Position numbers and translations under genes: made by a program. Under the pieces are notes generated by a model. The model had not been told where the DNA came from, did no database searches, and saw only the letters and a list, made by a program, of their open reading frames with translations. 12,285 bases of DNA, taken from positions 27,530 through 39,814 of the forward strand of contig NZ_KL585398.1 of assembly GCF_000721935.1 (NCBI RefSeq), given 5' to 3'. The DNA is from Streptomyces sp. NRRL WC-3549 (GTDB lineage: Bacteria > Actinomycetota > Actinomycetes > Streptomycetales > Streptomycetaceae). Every line of letters starts with the position of its first letter. Position 1 is the stretch's first letter. Shown one piece after another: positions 5,725 to 12,285 of the stretch.

Positions 5725-7263
5725 GTGAGCGCACACACGGCCGCGCCCGCCGAGGCCGCGCCCATGGACCACCGCCACGTGATGCGGGCCCTGAGCGGGC
5801 TCCTCATCGTGCTGTTCGTGGCGATGATCAGCAGCACGGTGGTCTCCGTCGCGCTCCCGCAGATCATCGGTTCGCTGAACGGCACCCAGTCGCAGTACAC
5901 CTGGGTCGTCACCGCCACCCTGCTGGCCTCCACGGCCTCCACCCCGATCTGGGGCAAGCTCGCCGACCTGTTCAGCAAGAAGCTGCTCCTGCAGATATCC
6001 ATCGGCCTGTTCGTCGTCTCGTCGATCGCCTGCGGCTTCGCCCAGTCCACCGGCCAGCTCATCGGCTTCCGCGTCATCCAGGGCCTCGGCATGGGCGCGC
6101 TCCAGGTGCTCGTCCAGGTGATCATCGCGGCGATGATCAGCCCCAAGGAGCGGGGCCGCTACAACGGTTACCTCGGCGGTGTCATGGCCGTCGCCACCGT
6201 CGGCGGGCCGCTGCTCGGCGGGTTCATCACCGACACCTCGTGGCTCGGCTGGCGCTGGTGCTTCTTCATCGCCATCCCGTTCACGGTCGTCGCCTTCGTG
6301 ATGCTGACCCGCACCCTGCACCTCACCGAGATCCGCCGCCCGGACGTCAAGGTCGACTACCTGGGCGCCTCCCTCATCGCCGCCGGCGTCAGCCTGCTGC
6401 TGCTCTGGGTCACCTTCGTCGACAACAACTTCGACTGGATCTCCTGGCAGACCGGCGTCATGGTCGGCGCGAGCCTCCTGATCCTCGCCGCGGCCGTCCT
6501 CGTCGAGTCGCGGGTCAAGGAGCCGGTCGTCCCGCTCCACGTCGTACGCCGCCGGGACCCCGCCCTCGCCATCATCGCGAGCCTCGCCGTGGGCATGGCG
6601 ATGTTCGGCGGAGCGGTCTTCCTCGGCCAGTACTTCCAGATCGGCCGGGGCAACTCGCCGACCGAGGCCGGACTGCTCACCATCCCGCTGATGCTCGGTG
6701 TGCTCCTCTCCTCCACCGTCGCGGGCCGCCTCGTCTCCAAGACCGGCAAGGTCAAGCCGTACATCATCACCGGTATCGTCGTGCTCACCCTCGGCTTCCT
6801 GGGGCTGTCCACGATCGACCACGAGACCTCGCTGGTCATCGTGTCGCTGGGCATGCTGGCCGTCGGTATCGGTGTCGGTATGTCGATGCAGAACCTCGTG
6901 CTCGTGGTCCAGAACACCGTCCCGTTCAACGAACTCGGCGCCGCCAGCGGTTCGATCACCTTCTTCCGCTCGCTCGGCGGCACCATCGGTGTCTCCGTGC
7001 TGGGCGCGGTGCTCGCCAACCAGGTCGCCACGAAGATCGCCGCCGGCCTGGCGAAGCTGGGCGTCGACCCCGCAGCGTCCTCCTCGGGCGGCTCGACGCT
7101 CAACGTCGCGGCCATGCCGCCGGAGATCCAGGAAGTGGTGCGCGCCGCCTACGGTGACGCCACCGGCCACATCTTCCTGATCTCGGCCGGGATCGCGCTG
7201 GTGGGTGTCATCGCGTCGCTCTTCCTGACCCCGACGAAGCTGCGCGACAGCGTGGACCTCTGA
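5725..7263 (+). CDS. MFS drug exporter, DHA2 (14-TMS, EmrB/QacA-like) family
   Basis: A 512-residue inner-membrane proton antiporter, probably exporting a toxic compound. MFS motif A is GKLADLFSKK at residues 77-86, after the second helix. Motif C, the antiporter signature, is GGPLLGG at 160-166. WRWCFFIAIPF follows, as in EmrB/QacA proteins. The length and the spread of hydrophobic stretches to the C-terminus fit 14 helices. The start is GTG 5725, with GGAGG at 5714-5718 six bases upstream; the earlier TTG at 5719 overlaps that region and is rejected. The gene should be repressed by the divergent TetR-type protein through the dyad at 5646-5675. The substrate cannot be read from sequence. It could be an antibiotic, dye or endogenous metabolite. 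Confidence 0.92.
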   Translation: MSAHTAAPAEAAPMDHRHVMRALSGLLIVLFVAMISSTVVSVALPQIIGSLNGTQSQYTWVVTATLLASTASTPIWGKLADLFSKKLLLQISIGLFVVSSIACGFAQSTGQLIGFRVIQGLGMGALQVLVQVIIAAMISPKERGRYNGYLGGVMAVATVGGPLLGGFITDTSWLGWRWCFFIAIPFTVVAFVMLTRTLHLTEIRRPDVKVDYLGASLIAAGVSLLLLWVTFVDNNFDWISWQTGVMVGASLLILAAAVLVESRVKEPVVPLHVVRRRDPALAIIASLAVGMAMFGGAVFLGQYFQIGRGNSPTEAGLLTIPLMLGVLLSSTVAGRLVSKTGKVKPYIITGIVVLTLGFLGLSTIDHETSLVIVSLGMLAVGIGVGMSMQNLVLVVQNTVPFNELGAASGSITFFRSLGGTIGVSVLGAVLANQVATKIAAGLAKLGVDPAASSSGGSTLNVAAMPPEIQEVVRAAYGDATGHIFLISAGIALVGVIASLFLTPTKLRDSVDL

Positions 7264-7290
7264 CCCCACGGCCGACCCCACGGTCCCGAT

Positions 7291-7321
7291 GTGCCCCCGC
7301 GCCCCCACGGCGCGGGGGCAC
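7291..7321 (+). terminator. Strong hairpin terminator after the MFS gene
   Basis: GTGCCCCCGCGCC (7291-7303) pairs perfectly with GGCGCGGGGGCAC (7309-7321), giving a 13-bp GC-rich stem and a 5-base loop (CCCAC), 27 bases past the MFS stop. No T-tract follows. Confidence 0.82.
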
Positions 7322-7555
7322 CCGTGTCCTCCGGGCCGGCCCCGGCACGGCCTTCCCGCAGTGGCGCGCCCGGCCACGCCCGTACCGCGCCCCGGTCCCC
7401 GCCGGCCGGGGGCCCTCCGGTGACCGCCCTGGCCCACCACCTGCGGCCGACCGTCAGCAGGCGCGTCCGCCGGCGCACTCGCCGGCGTGTTCCGCCGCGC
7501 CCGTGGACACACCCGGCACCCACCGGACGCGCTGAGGACAGGGGTACGGCGGACA
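7322..7555. other. Non-coding spacer with two GC hairpins
   Basis: No convincing gene is seen in this 234-base stretch. Open frames here have no ribosome binding site and encode low-complexity Pro/Arg/Ala sequence. It holds two simple hairpins. One has a 5-bp stem at 7397-7411 (CCCCG/CGGGG). The other has an 8-bp stem at 7468-7475 and 7480-7487, where both arms are the palindrome CGCCGGCG around the loop CACT. The second may serve as a backup terminator. Nothing else is recognisable. Confidence 0.6.
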
Positions 7556-7567
7556 AGCGGATTCGGG

Positions 7568-7573
7568 TAGTGT
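7568..7573 (+). promoter_or_regulatory. Candidate -10 box (TAGTGT) for the methyltransferase transcript
   Basis: TAGTGT fits the TAGNNT form of the Streptomyces housekeeping -10, in an AT-richer patch of the spacer. It predicts a transcript start near 7580 and an untranslated leader of about 137 bases. No good -35 is seen 16-19 bases upstream. Confidence 0.45.
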
Positions 7574-7579
7574 GACGCC

Positions 7580-7716
7580 TCCCGCACCGGGACCGACCTC
7601 TGGAGGTGAGCCCCATCACCGCTGTAGCAGGCAGGGCGCTCACCCCTCGCCGTCGCACGGTCCACCGGGCCTGAACGACCGCGGAGCGCCCATCGGTTCA
7701 CCGGAAGGCTCCGCGC
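7580..7716 (+). promoter_or_regulatory. Structured mRNA leader, possible translational attenuator or riboswitch-like element
   Basis: GGAGGTGA at 7602-7609 is an eight-base perfect Shine-Dalgarno. Its GGTGA can pair with TCACC at 7616-7620 (5-bp stem, 6-base loop), or GGTGAGC (7605-7611) can pair with GCTCACC (7638-7644, 7 bp). ACCT at 7596-7599 can also pair with AGGT at 7604-7607. These pairings exclude one another. Downstream, CGCGGAGC (7680-7687) pairs with GCTCCGCG (7708-7715), 8 bp, enclosing GGAAGG (7703-7708), the Shine-Dalgarno of the methyltransferase. A nested CGG/CCG stem (7694-7696 with 7701-7703) reaches that Shine-Dalgarno too. I could not match the leader to any riboswitch family I know. 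The pairings are seen directly; a regulatory role is inferred. Confidence 0.45.
7615..7674 (+). CDS. Possible ATC-initiated leader peptide (19 residues)
   Basis: ATC 7615 lies 5 bases after the perfect Shine-Dalgarno GGAGGTGA, exactly where a start codon is expected. The frame continues ITAVAGRALTPRRRTVHRA and stops at TGA 7672-7674. The same frame includes GTG 7606, but that codon lies inside the Shine-Dalgarno and has none of its own. A ribosome finishing at 7674 would reach into the left arm of the 7680-7715 hairpin and could open the methyltransferase Shine-Dalgarno. ATC starts are rare, so this is a hypothesis. The alternative is a Shine-Dalgarno-like sequence acting only as RNA structure. 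Confidence 0.22.
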   Translation: MTAVAGRALTPRRRTVHRA

Positions 7717-8505
7717 ATGTCGTCACCCGCAACACCCCTCACCGCCTCCTCGGTCGTCGCCCGGCTCCGTGCCGCCGGCTGCGTCTTCGCCGAGGACGAG
7801 GCGGCCCTGCTGCGGCGCGCCGCCACCGGGCCCGCGCACCTCGACGCCCTGGTGGCCCGCCGCGTCGACGGCCTGCCACTCGAACACGTCCTGGGCTGGG
7901 CGGAGTTCTGCGGCATCCGGGTCGCCGTCGGCCCCGGGGTCTTCGTACCCCGCCGGCGTACCGAGTTCCTCGTACGGCAGGCCGCGGCGGCGGCCCCCGA
8001 CCGGCCCGTCGCCGTCGACCTGTGCTGCGGTTCCGGGGCGCTCGGCGCGGCGCTCGCCGCCACCCTGCCCACCGTCGAACTCCACGCCGCCGACGTCGAT
8101 CCCGCCGCCGTGCGCTACGCCCGGAGCAACCTGGCCGGCCTGGGGGAGGTGTACGAGGGCGACCTCTTCGCCCCCCTGCCCGGCGCGTTGCGCGGGCGCG
8201 TCGACGTCCTGCTCGCCAACGTGCCGTACGTACCGACCGACGACGTCGGACTGCTCCCCGCCGAGGCCCGCGTCCACGAGCCGCGGGTCGCCCTCGACGG
8301 CGGCGGGGACGGGCTCGACGTCATGCGCCGGGTCGCCGCCGAGGCGCCCGGCTGGCTGGCCCCGGGCGGCAGCCTGCTGGTCGAGACGAGTGAGCGGCAG
8401 GCGGCCCTGGCCGAGGAGGTGCTCCGCGCCGGCGGGCTGGTGCCACGGGTGGCCGTCTCCGAGGAGCTGTACGCCACGGTCGTGACCGGGACCCGCCCCG
8501 GGTAG
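7717..8505 (+). CDS. PrmC/HemK-related putative protein-(glutamine-N5) methyltransferase
   Basis: A 262-residue SAM-dependent methyltransferase related to PrmC, which methylates the Gln of the GGQ motif in peptide-release factors. The small N-terminal domain is followed by LPLEHVLGWAEFCG (53-66), matching the PrmC substrate-side motif, and VPRRRTEFLV (77-86). SAM motif I is DLCCGSGALG (101-110). The catalytic NPPY-type motif appears as NVPY (168-171), followed by HEPRVALDGGGDGLDVMRRV (187-206). Bona fide PrmC has NPPY and is usually beside prfA, which is absent here. This fits the PrmC-related paralogues of unknown substrate seen in actinobacteria. ATG 7717 has GGAAGG 8 bases upstream. The gene ends 17 bases from the convergent PPOX gene with no strong terminator between them, though a 5-bp hairpin (8486-8501) overlaps its last codons. 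Confidence 0.87.
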   Translation: MSSPATPLTASSVVARLRAAGCVFAEDEAALLRRAATGPAHLDALVARRVDGLPLEHVLGWAEFCGIRVAVGPGVFVPRRRTEFLVRQAAAAAPDRPVAVDLCCGSGALGAALAATLPTVELHAADVDPAAVRYARSNLAGLGEVYEGDLFAPLPGALRGRVDVLLANVPYVPTDDVGLLPAEARVHEPRVALDGGGDGLDVMRRVAAEAPGWLAPGGSLLVETSERQAALAEEVLRAGGLVPRVAVSEELYATVVTGTRPG

Positions 8506-8522
8506 CCCCGCCGGCGTGCGGA

Positions 8523-9044
8523 TCAGGCGAAACGCCAGCGGGTCTGGCCGTACGGGTCGCCCTTGGCGAAGCCGAAGGCCGTGCGGGGGGCCACCCGGAA
8601 GACCTCCGCACGGCCGCCCGCGCCGTTGGAGAACATGCCGTCCGTGACGCCGAAGTGCCAGTCGCCGCCGTACTTCTCCTCCCAGGCCCCGGCCAGCGCG
8701 ATCAGCCGTTCCTCGTCCGTCACCCGGACCGCCCGGCCCTCGACCACCACGTCGAAGCCCTCGTGCAGCGTGTTGGTCCCGGTGGTCAGGACGACCTCCG
8801 GGTTGGCGGCCAGGTTCCGGGCCTTGCGCTCGGCGGGGCCGGTGCAGAAGTGGAGCGCGCCGTCGGACCAGAGGCCGATCAGCGGGGTCACGTGCGGACG
8901 CCCGTCGGGGCGGACCGTGGACAGCCAGTACACCTCCGCCCCGGTCAGCAGCCGGACCGCCTCCGGCCAGGGGCGGGCGGTGGCGTCCTGCCCGCTGTAG
9001 TGCGGATCCAGGGCCGTCTCGGGCGTTTCGTTCCTGCTCGGCAT
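8523..9044 (-). CDS. Pyridoxamine 5'-phosphate oxidase-like (PPOX/FDOR) family protein
   Basis: A 173-residue split beta-barrel flavin- or F420-binding protein. The family core is visible: VYWLSTVRPDGRPHVTPLIG at 38-57, LHFCTGPAERKARNLAANPE at 64-83, and FDVVVEGRAVRVTDEERL at 97-114. The C-terminus AFGFAKGDPYGQTRWRF (156-172) is typical of actinobacterial members. Such proteins bind FMN or F420 as dimers and may reduce small substrates. This is unlikely to be PdxH, because it lacks the PdxH length and C-terminal signature. The start ATG 9044 has GAGGAG 6 bases upstream on the minus strand. The gene is convergent with the methyltransferase and divergent from glnE. Confidence 0.88.
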   Translation of the reverse strand: MPSRNETPETALDPHYSGQDATARPWPEAVRLLTGAEVYWLSTVRPDGRPHVTPLIGLWSDGALHFCTGPAERKARNLAANPEVVLTTGTNTLHEGFDVVVEGRAVRVTDEERLIALAGAWEEKYGGDWHFGVTDGMFSNGAGGRAEVFRVAPRTAFGFAKGDPYGQTRWRFA

Positions 9045-9115
9045 GCGGATCTCCTCGGGGAGGGGGGAGGACGTCGTCTGCGTTCAGGGTGGACTCCGCC
9101 GCCGTCGCGAACACG

Positions 9116-9147
9116 TTGCCGCTCCGGGCGGGGCCGGCCCGTAGGCT
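9116..9147 (+). promoter_or_regulatory. glnE: Candidate glnE promoter (TTGCCG / TAGGCT)
   Basis: TTGCCG at 9116-9121 and TAGGCT at 9142-9147 resemble -35 and -10 boxes of the housekeeping sigma factor, but the 20-base spacer is longer than usual. Transcription would start near 9155, about 37 bases before ATG 9192. The intergenic region is 147 bases. I see no clear GlnR-type box. Confidence 0.3.
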
Positions 9148-9191
9148 CGGACGACGGATACGTGTGGGTCGGCGGGCAGGGAGAGCGCGGG

Positions 9192-12188
9192 ATGACATCG
9201 GTGCCGGGACGCAGGAGCAGTACCTTCACCCGACTGGTGCGGCGCGGTTTCACCGACCCGTCCGCAGCGGAGCGGCTGCTGGCCCTCCCGGAACTCGCCT
9301 CCGTACGGGCCGACCCCGTCCTGCTCGACGCGCTCGGAGCGACCGCCGACCCCGACCTCGCCCTGCGCGGCTTCGTACGGCTCGCCGAGGCGCAGGAACC
9401 CGGCGAACGCCAGGTCCTCCTGGACACCGTCATCACCGCCAAACCGCTGCGGGACCGGCTGCTGGGGGTCCTCGGCGCCTCCGAGGCGCTCGGGGACCAC
9501 CTGGCGGGCCACCCCCGCGACTGGCAGGCCCTCGTGACGTACGAGGCCACCGACCTGCACCCCGGCGTCACCGAGTTCGAGCACATGCTCGACGACGCCG
9601 TGGACCCGGACTCGCTGCGCGTCGCCTACCGGCGGGCCCTGCTCTCGATAGCGGCCCGTGACGTGTGCGGCACCACCGACGTCGCCGAGGTCGCCGCCGA
9701 GCTCGCCGACCTGGCCACGGCGACCCTGCGCGCGGCGCTCGCCCTGGCCCGTGCCGACGCGCCGGAGGACGCCGCGCAGTGCCGGCTGGCCGTCGTCGCG
9801 ATGGGCAAGTGCGGCGGACACGAGCTGAACTACGTCTCCGACGTGGACGTGATCTTCGTCGGTGAGCCCGTCGAGGGGGCCGAGGAGAACAAGGCCCTCC
9901 AGGCCGCCACCCGGCTCGCCGCCCACATGATGCGGATCTGCTCCGACACCACCGTCGAAGGCACCATCTGGCCCGTCGACGCCAACCTCCGCCCCGAAGG
10001 CCGCAACGGGCCCCTGGTGCGCACCCTCTCCTCCCACCTCGCGTACTACCAGCGGTGGGCCAAGACCTGGGAGTTCCAGGCGCTGCTGAAGGCCCGGCCG
10101 GTCGCCGGGGACCGGGAACTGGGCGCGGAGTACGTCGCGGCCGTGTCCCCTCTGGTGTGGCAGGCCGCCGACCGGGAGAACTTCGTCGGCGACGTCCAGA
10201 AGATGCGCCGCCGCGTCGTCGACAACATCCCCGTCGACCGGGTCGACCGCGAGCTCAAGCTCGGGCCGGGCGGGCTGCGGGACGTCGAGTTCGCGGTGCA
10301 GCTGCTCCAGCTCGTCCACGGGCGCGGCGACAGCAGCCTGCGCGCCGGCTCCACCCTGGAGGCGCTCGGCGCCCTCGCCGACGGCGGATACGTCGGGCGG
10401 GCGGACGCCGCCCAGCTGGACGAGGCCTACCGCTTCCTGCGGGCCATGGAGCACCGCATCCAGCTCCACCGGCTGCGCCGCACCCACCTGGTCCCCGAGG
10501 ACGAGGCGGACCTGCGCCGGCTCGGCCGCTCCCTGGGGCTGCGCACCGACCCGGTCACCGAGCTCAACCGGGCCTGGCGCCGGTACGCGTCCGTGGTGCG
10601 GCGGCTGCACGAGAAGCTCTTCTACCGGCCGCTGCTGGACGCCGTCGCCCAGCTGGCGCCCGGCGAGAGGAGGCTCAGCGCCACGGCGGCCGTCGTCCGG
10701 CTGGAGGCCCTCGGATACGCCGACCCGGCCGCCGCCCTGCGCCACCTGGAGGCACTGACGGCCGGGGTGTCCCGCAAGGCGGCCATCCAGCGCACCCTGC
10801 TCCCGGTGCTGCTGGGCTGGTTCGCGGACTCCGCCGACCCGGACGCCGGACTCCTCGGCTTCCGGCAGGTCTCCGACGCGCTCGGCAAGACCCCCTGGTA
10901 CCTCAGGCTGCTGCGGGACGAGGGAGCCGCGGCGGAGAACCTCGCCCGGGTCCTGTCGGCCGGCCGGCTCGCCCCCGACCTCCTGATGCGGGCCCCCGAG
11001 GCCGTCGCCATCCTGGGCGACCCGGAGGGGCTGAAGCCGCGCGGCCGGGAGCACCTGGAGCAGGAGGTGCTGGCCGCCGTCCGACGCGCCCCCGACGCGG
11101 AGACGGCCGTCGCGGTGACGCGCGGCGTGCGGCGCCGAGAGCTCTTCCGTACGACCGCCGCCGACATCATCGGTTCGTACGGCACCGAGGAGAGCCCCGC
11201 CGAGGCCGACCCCGGCGCGCTCGTGGACCGGGTCGGCCCCGCGGTCACCGACCTGAACGCGGCCGCGATCTCCGGGGCCCTGCGCGCCGCCGTGCGCGAG
11301 CGGTGGGGCGACACCCTGCCGACCCGGTTCGCCGTCATCGGCATGGGCCGCTTCGGAGGGCACGAGCTGAGCTACGGCTCCGACGCCGACGTGCTGTTCG
11401 TGCACGAGCCCCGCGAAGGGGTCGGCGACGAGGAGGCGGCCCGCGCCGCGAACGCCGTCGTCACCGAGATGCGCCGACTGCTCCAGCTGCCCACCGCCGA
11501 CCCGCCGCTGCTGATCGACGCGGACCTGCGCCCCGAGGGCAAGAGCGGACCGCTGGTGCGCACCCTGAAGTCGTACGCGGCCTACTACCGGCGCTGGTCG
11601 CTGGTCTGGGAGAGCCAGGCGCTGCTGCGCGCCGAGCCGATGGCCGGGGACGAGGACCTGGGCCGGGCCTTCGTCGAGATGGTCGACCCGCTGCGCTACC
11701 CGGCGGAAGGGCTCGGCGACGACGCGGTCCGGGAGATCCGCCGGCTCAAGGCGCGGATGGAGACCGAGCGCATCCCCCGGGGCGCCGACCCCACGCTCCA
11801 CACCAAGCTGGGCCGGGGCGGGCTCAGCGACGTCGAGTGGACGGTCCAGCTGATGCAGATGCGGCACGGCTGGGCCGAGCCGGGACTGCGGACGACGCGC
11901 ACCCGTGAGGCGCTGGCCGCGGCCTGCGCGGCGGAGCTCGTCGGGCACGAGGAGGCCCGGACCCTGGACGAGGCGTGGGTGCTGGCCACCCGGGTCCGGA
12001 ACGCGGTGATGCTGGTACGGGGGCGGCCGGGGGACACCTTCCCCTCGAACCCACGTGAGCTGGCGGCGGTGGGACGATACCTCGGGTACGAACCGGGGCA
12101 CGCCGGGGACATGCTGGACGACTACCGGCGGATCACGCGGCGGGCCCGGGCGGTGGTGGAGGAGCTGTTCTACGGGGCTGCGGGGTGA
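9192..12188 (+). CDS. glnE: Bifunctional glutamine synthetase adenylyltransferase/deadenylase GlnE
   Basis: A 998-residue cytoplasmic enzyme that adenylylates glutamine synthetase to turn it down and removes AMP to restore it. Two nucleotidyltransferase halves are clear. The N-terminal (deadenylase) site is MGKCGGHELNYVSDVDVIFV at 204-223. The C-terminal (adenylylase) site is GMGRFGGHELSYGSDADVLF at 717-736. Each half has the matching SDxD metal motif, a DANLRPEGRNGPLVRT or DADLRPEGKSGPLVRT segment, a YYxRW segment, and a later GGLRDVEF or GGLSDVEW motif, showing the internal duplication. The length is normal and no lesion is visible. ATG 9192 has GGGAG 8 bases upstream; the frame extends further upstream only across the minus-strand PPOX gene. 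No glutamine synthetase gene is in the window. Confidence 0.97.
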   Translation: MTSVPGRRSSTFTRLVRRGFTDPSAAERLLALPELASVRADPVLLDALGATADPDLALRGFVRLAEAQEPGERQVLLDTVITAKPLRDRLLGVLGASEALGDHLAGHPRDWQALVTYEATDLHPGVTEFEHMLDDAVDPDSLRVAYRRALLSIAARDVCGTTDVAEVAAELADLATATLRAALALARADAPEDAAQCRLAVVAMGKCGGHELNYVSDVDVIFVGEPVEGAEENKALQAATRLAAHMMRICSDTTVEGTIWPVDANLRPEGRNGPLVRTLSSHLAYYQRWAKTWEFQALLKARPVAGDRELGAEYVAAVSPLVWQAADRENFVGDVQKMRRRVVDNIPVDRVDRELKLGPGGLRDVEFAVQLLQLVHGRGDSSLRAGSTLEALGALADGGYVGRADAAQLDEAYRFLRAMEHRIQLHRLRRTHLVPEDEADLRRLGRSLGLRTDPVTELNRAWRRYASVVRRLHEKLFYRPLLDAVAQLAPGERRLSATAAVVRLEALGYADPAAALRHLEALTAGVSRKAAIQRTLLPVLLGWFADSADPDAGLLGFRQVSDALGKTPWYLRLLRDEGAAAENLARVLSAGRLAPDLLMRAPEAVAILGDPEGLKPRGREHLEQEVLAAVRRAPDAETAVAVTRGVRRRELFRTTAADIIGSYGTEESPAEADPGALVDRVGPAVTDLNAAAISGALRAAVRERWGDTLPTRFAVIGMGRFGGHELSYGSDADVLFVHEPREGVGDEEAARAANAVVTEMRRLLQLPTADPPLLIDADLRPEGKSGPLVRTLKSYAAYYRRWSLVWESQALLRAEPMAGDEDLGRAFVEMVDPLRYPAEGLGDDAVREIRRLKARMETERIPRGADPTLHTKLGRGGLSDVEWTVQLMQMRHGWAEPGLRTTRTREALAAACAAELVGHEEARTLDEAWVLATRVRNAVMLVRGRPGDTFPSNPRELAAVGRYLGYEPGHAGDMLDDYRRITRRARAVVEELFYGAAG

Positions 12189-12219
12189 GCCGACGCGGCG
12201 CCGGCGGTCGGTGAACGGG

Positions 12220-12245
12220 GCCCGTGCGGGGCGGAGCCCCCGGGC
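12220..12245 (+). terminator. Hairpin downstream of glnE
   Basis: GCCCG (12220-12224) and GGGGC (12228-12232) pair with GCCCC (12236-12240) and CGGGC (12241-12245) around the loop GGA. This gives a 10-bp stem with a 3-base bulge, 31 bases past the glnE stop. The position and GC content fit a terminator. The final 40 bases of the window show no recognisable gene. Confidence 0.55.
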
Positions 12246-12285
12246 ACCGGGCGCGCCGCCCGCCTACGCCCCCGGTGGCGTCGGC

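Noticed and set aside
7397..7411. CCCCG/CGGGG hairpin in the spacer as a functional element
   Set aside because: A 5-bp GC stem is expected by chance in sequence this GC-rich, and it has no positional relation to a gene end.
7291..7575. A 94-codon plus-strand open frame in the gap after the MFS gene
   Set aside because: Its start lies in the terminator stem, it has no Shine-Dalgarno, and the product is Pro/Arg/Ala-rich without structure.
7675..7700. T-box antiterminator-like sequence (GACCGCGGAGCG)
   Set aside because: It only partly resembles the T-box TGGNACCGCGG core. There is no stem I specifier or AGTA elements, and the downstream gene is not an amino-acid or tRNA-synthetase gene.
5695..7701. 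A 668-codon minus-strand open frame opposite the MFS gene
   Set aside because: It has Asp/Gly/Arg/His-rich composition and no domain, covers the MFS gene, its terminator and the following spacer, and is an antisense shadow.
8655..9191. Long N-terminal extension of the glnE frame
   Set aside because: It runs antisense through the PPOX gene and its promoter region. ATG 9192 has its own Shine-Dalgarno and gives a normal GlnE length.
9084..12101. A 1005-codon open frame on the minus strand opposite glnE
   Set aside because: GC-rich third positions remove stops from the antisense frame. The translation is Gly/Val/Gln/Arg-rich low complexity with no family signature, while the plus strand encodes a complete GlnE.

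Overview
The window is chromosomal DNA from a high-GC actinomycete, almost certainly Streptomyces or a close relative. The evidence is the very high G+C with codon third positions nearly all G or C, frequent GTG starts, and several recognisable actinobacterial families: an ECF sigma factor with a long C-terminal extension next to a YCII/DGPF-type protein, a PPOX protein ending in GQTRWRF, and a 998-residue GlnE. I see no insertion sequence, phage gene, CRISPR array, rRNA or tRNA. Most of the content looks like core or conserved chromosome.

Layout from left to right. (1) 1-1219: the tail of a probable YCII/DGPF-family gene, followed 8 bases later by an ECF42-like sigma factor. (2) 1262-1795, minus: a Nudix hydrolase. 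It converges on the sigma factor, and one 10-bp stem contains both stop codons. (3) 1852-3543: a MurJ/MviN-family flippase, divergent from the Nudix gene across only 56 bases and apparently leaderless. (4) 3673-4806: an unrecognised four-TM membrane protein, followed directly by an 18-bp palindrome. (5) 4807-5025: a short convergent gap holding an array of 23-bp tandem repeats. (6) 5026-7263: a TetR-type repressor divergent from a DHA2-type MFS exporter, with a near-perfect 30-bp dyad between them. This is a classical repressor/efflux pair. (7) 7264-7716: a 453-base gap with a strong terminator, then a promoter-like -10 and a structured leader. (8) 7717-8505: a PrmC/HemK-related methyltransferase. 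(9) 8523-9044, minus: a PPOX flavin-fold protein. (10) 9192-12188: glnE, followed by a hairpin.

The genes do not form one pathway. The clear functional units are the sigma factor with its YCII partner (a probable ECF regulatory module), TetR with MFS (inducible efflux), and glnE (adenylylation control of glutamine synthetase). The others look like separately transcribed units, most of them closed by hairpins.

The most interesting non-coding signal is the roughly 140-nt leader before the PrmC-like gene. It has an eight-base perfect Shine-Dalgarno sequence with no ordinary start codon at the right distance (ATC sits there), a short arginine-rich reading frame, mutually exclusive hairpins involving that Shine-Dalgarno, and a second 8-bp hairpin around the Shine-Dalgarno of the methyltransferase. 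This looks like a translational attenuator or a riboswitch-like element. It is inference from sequence alone.
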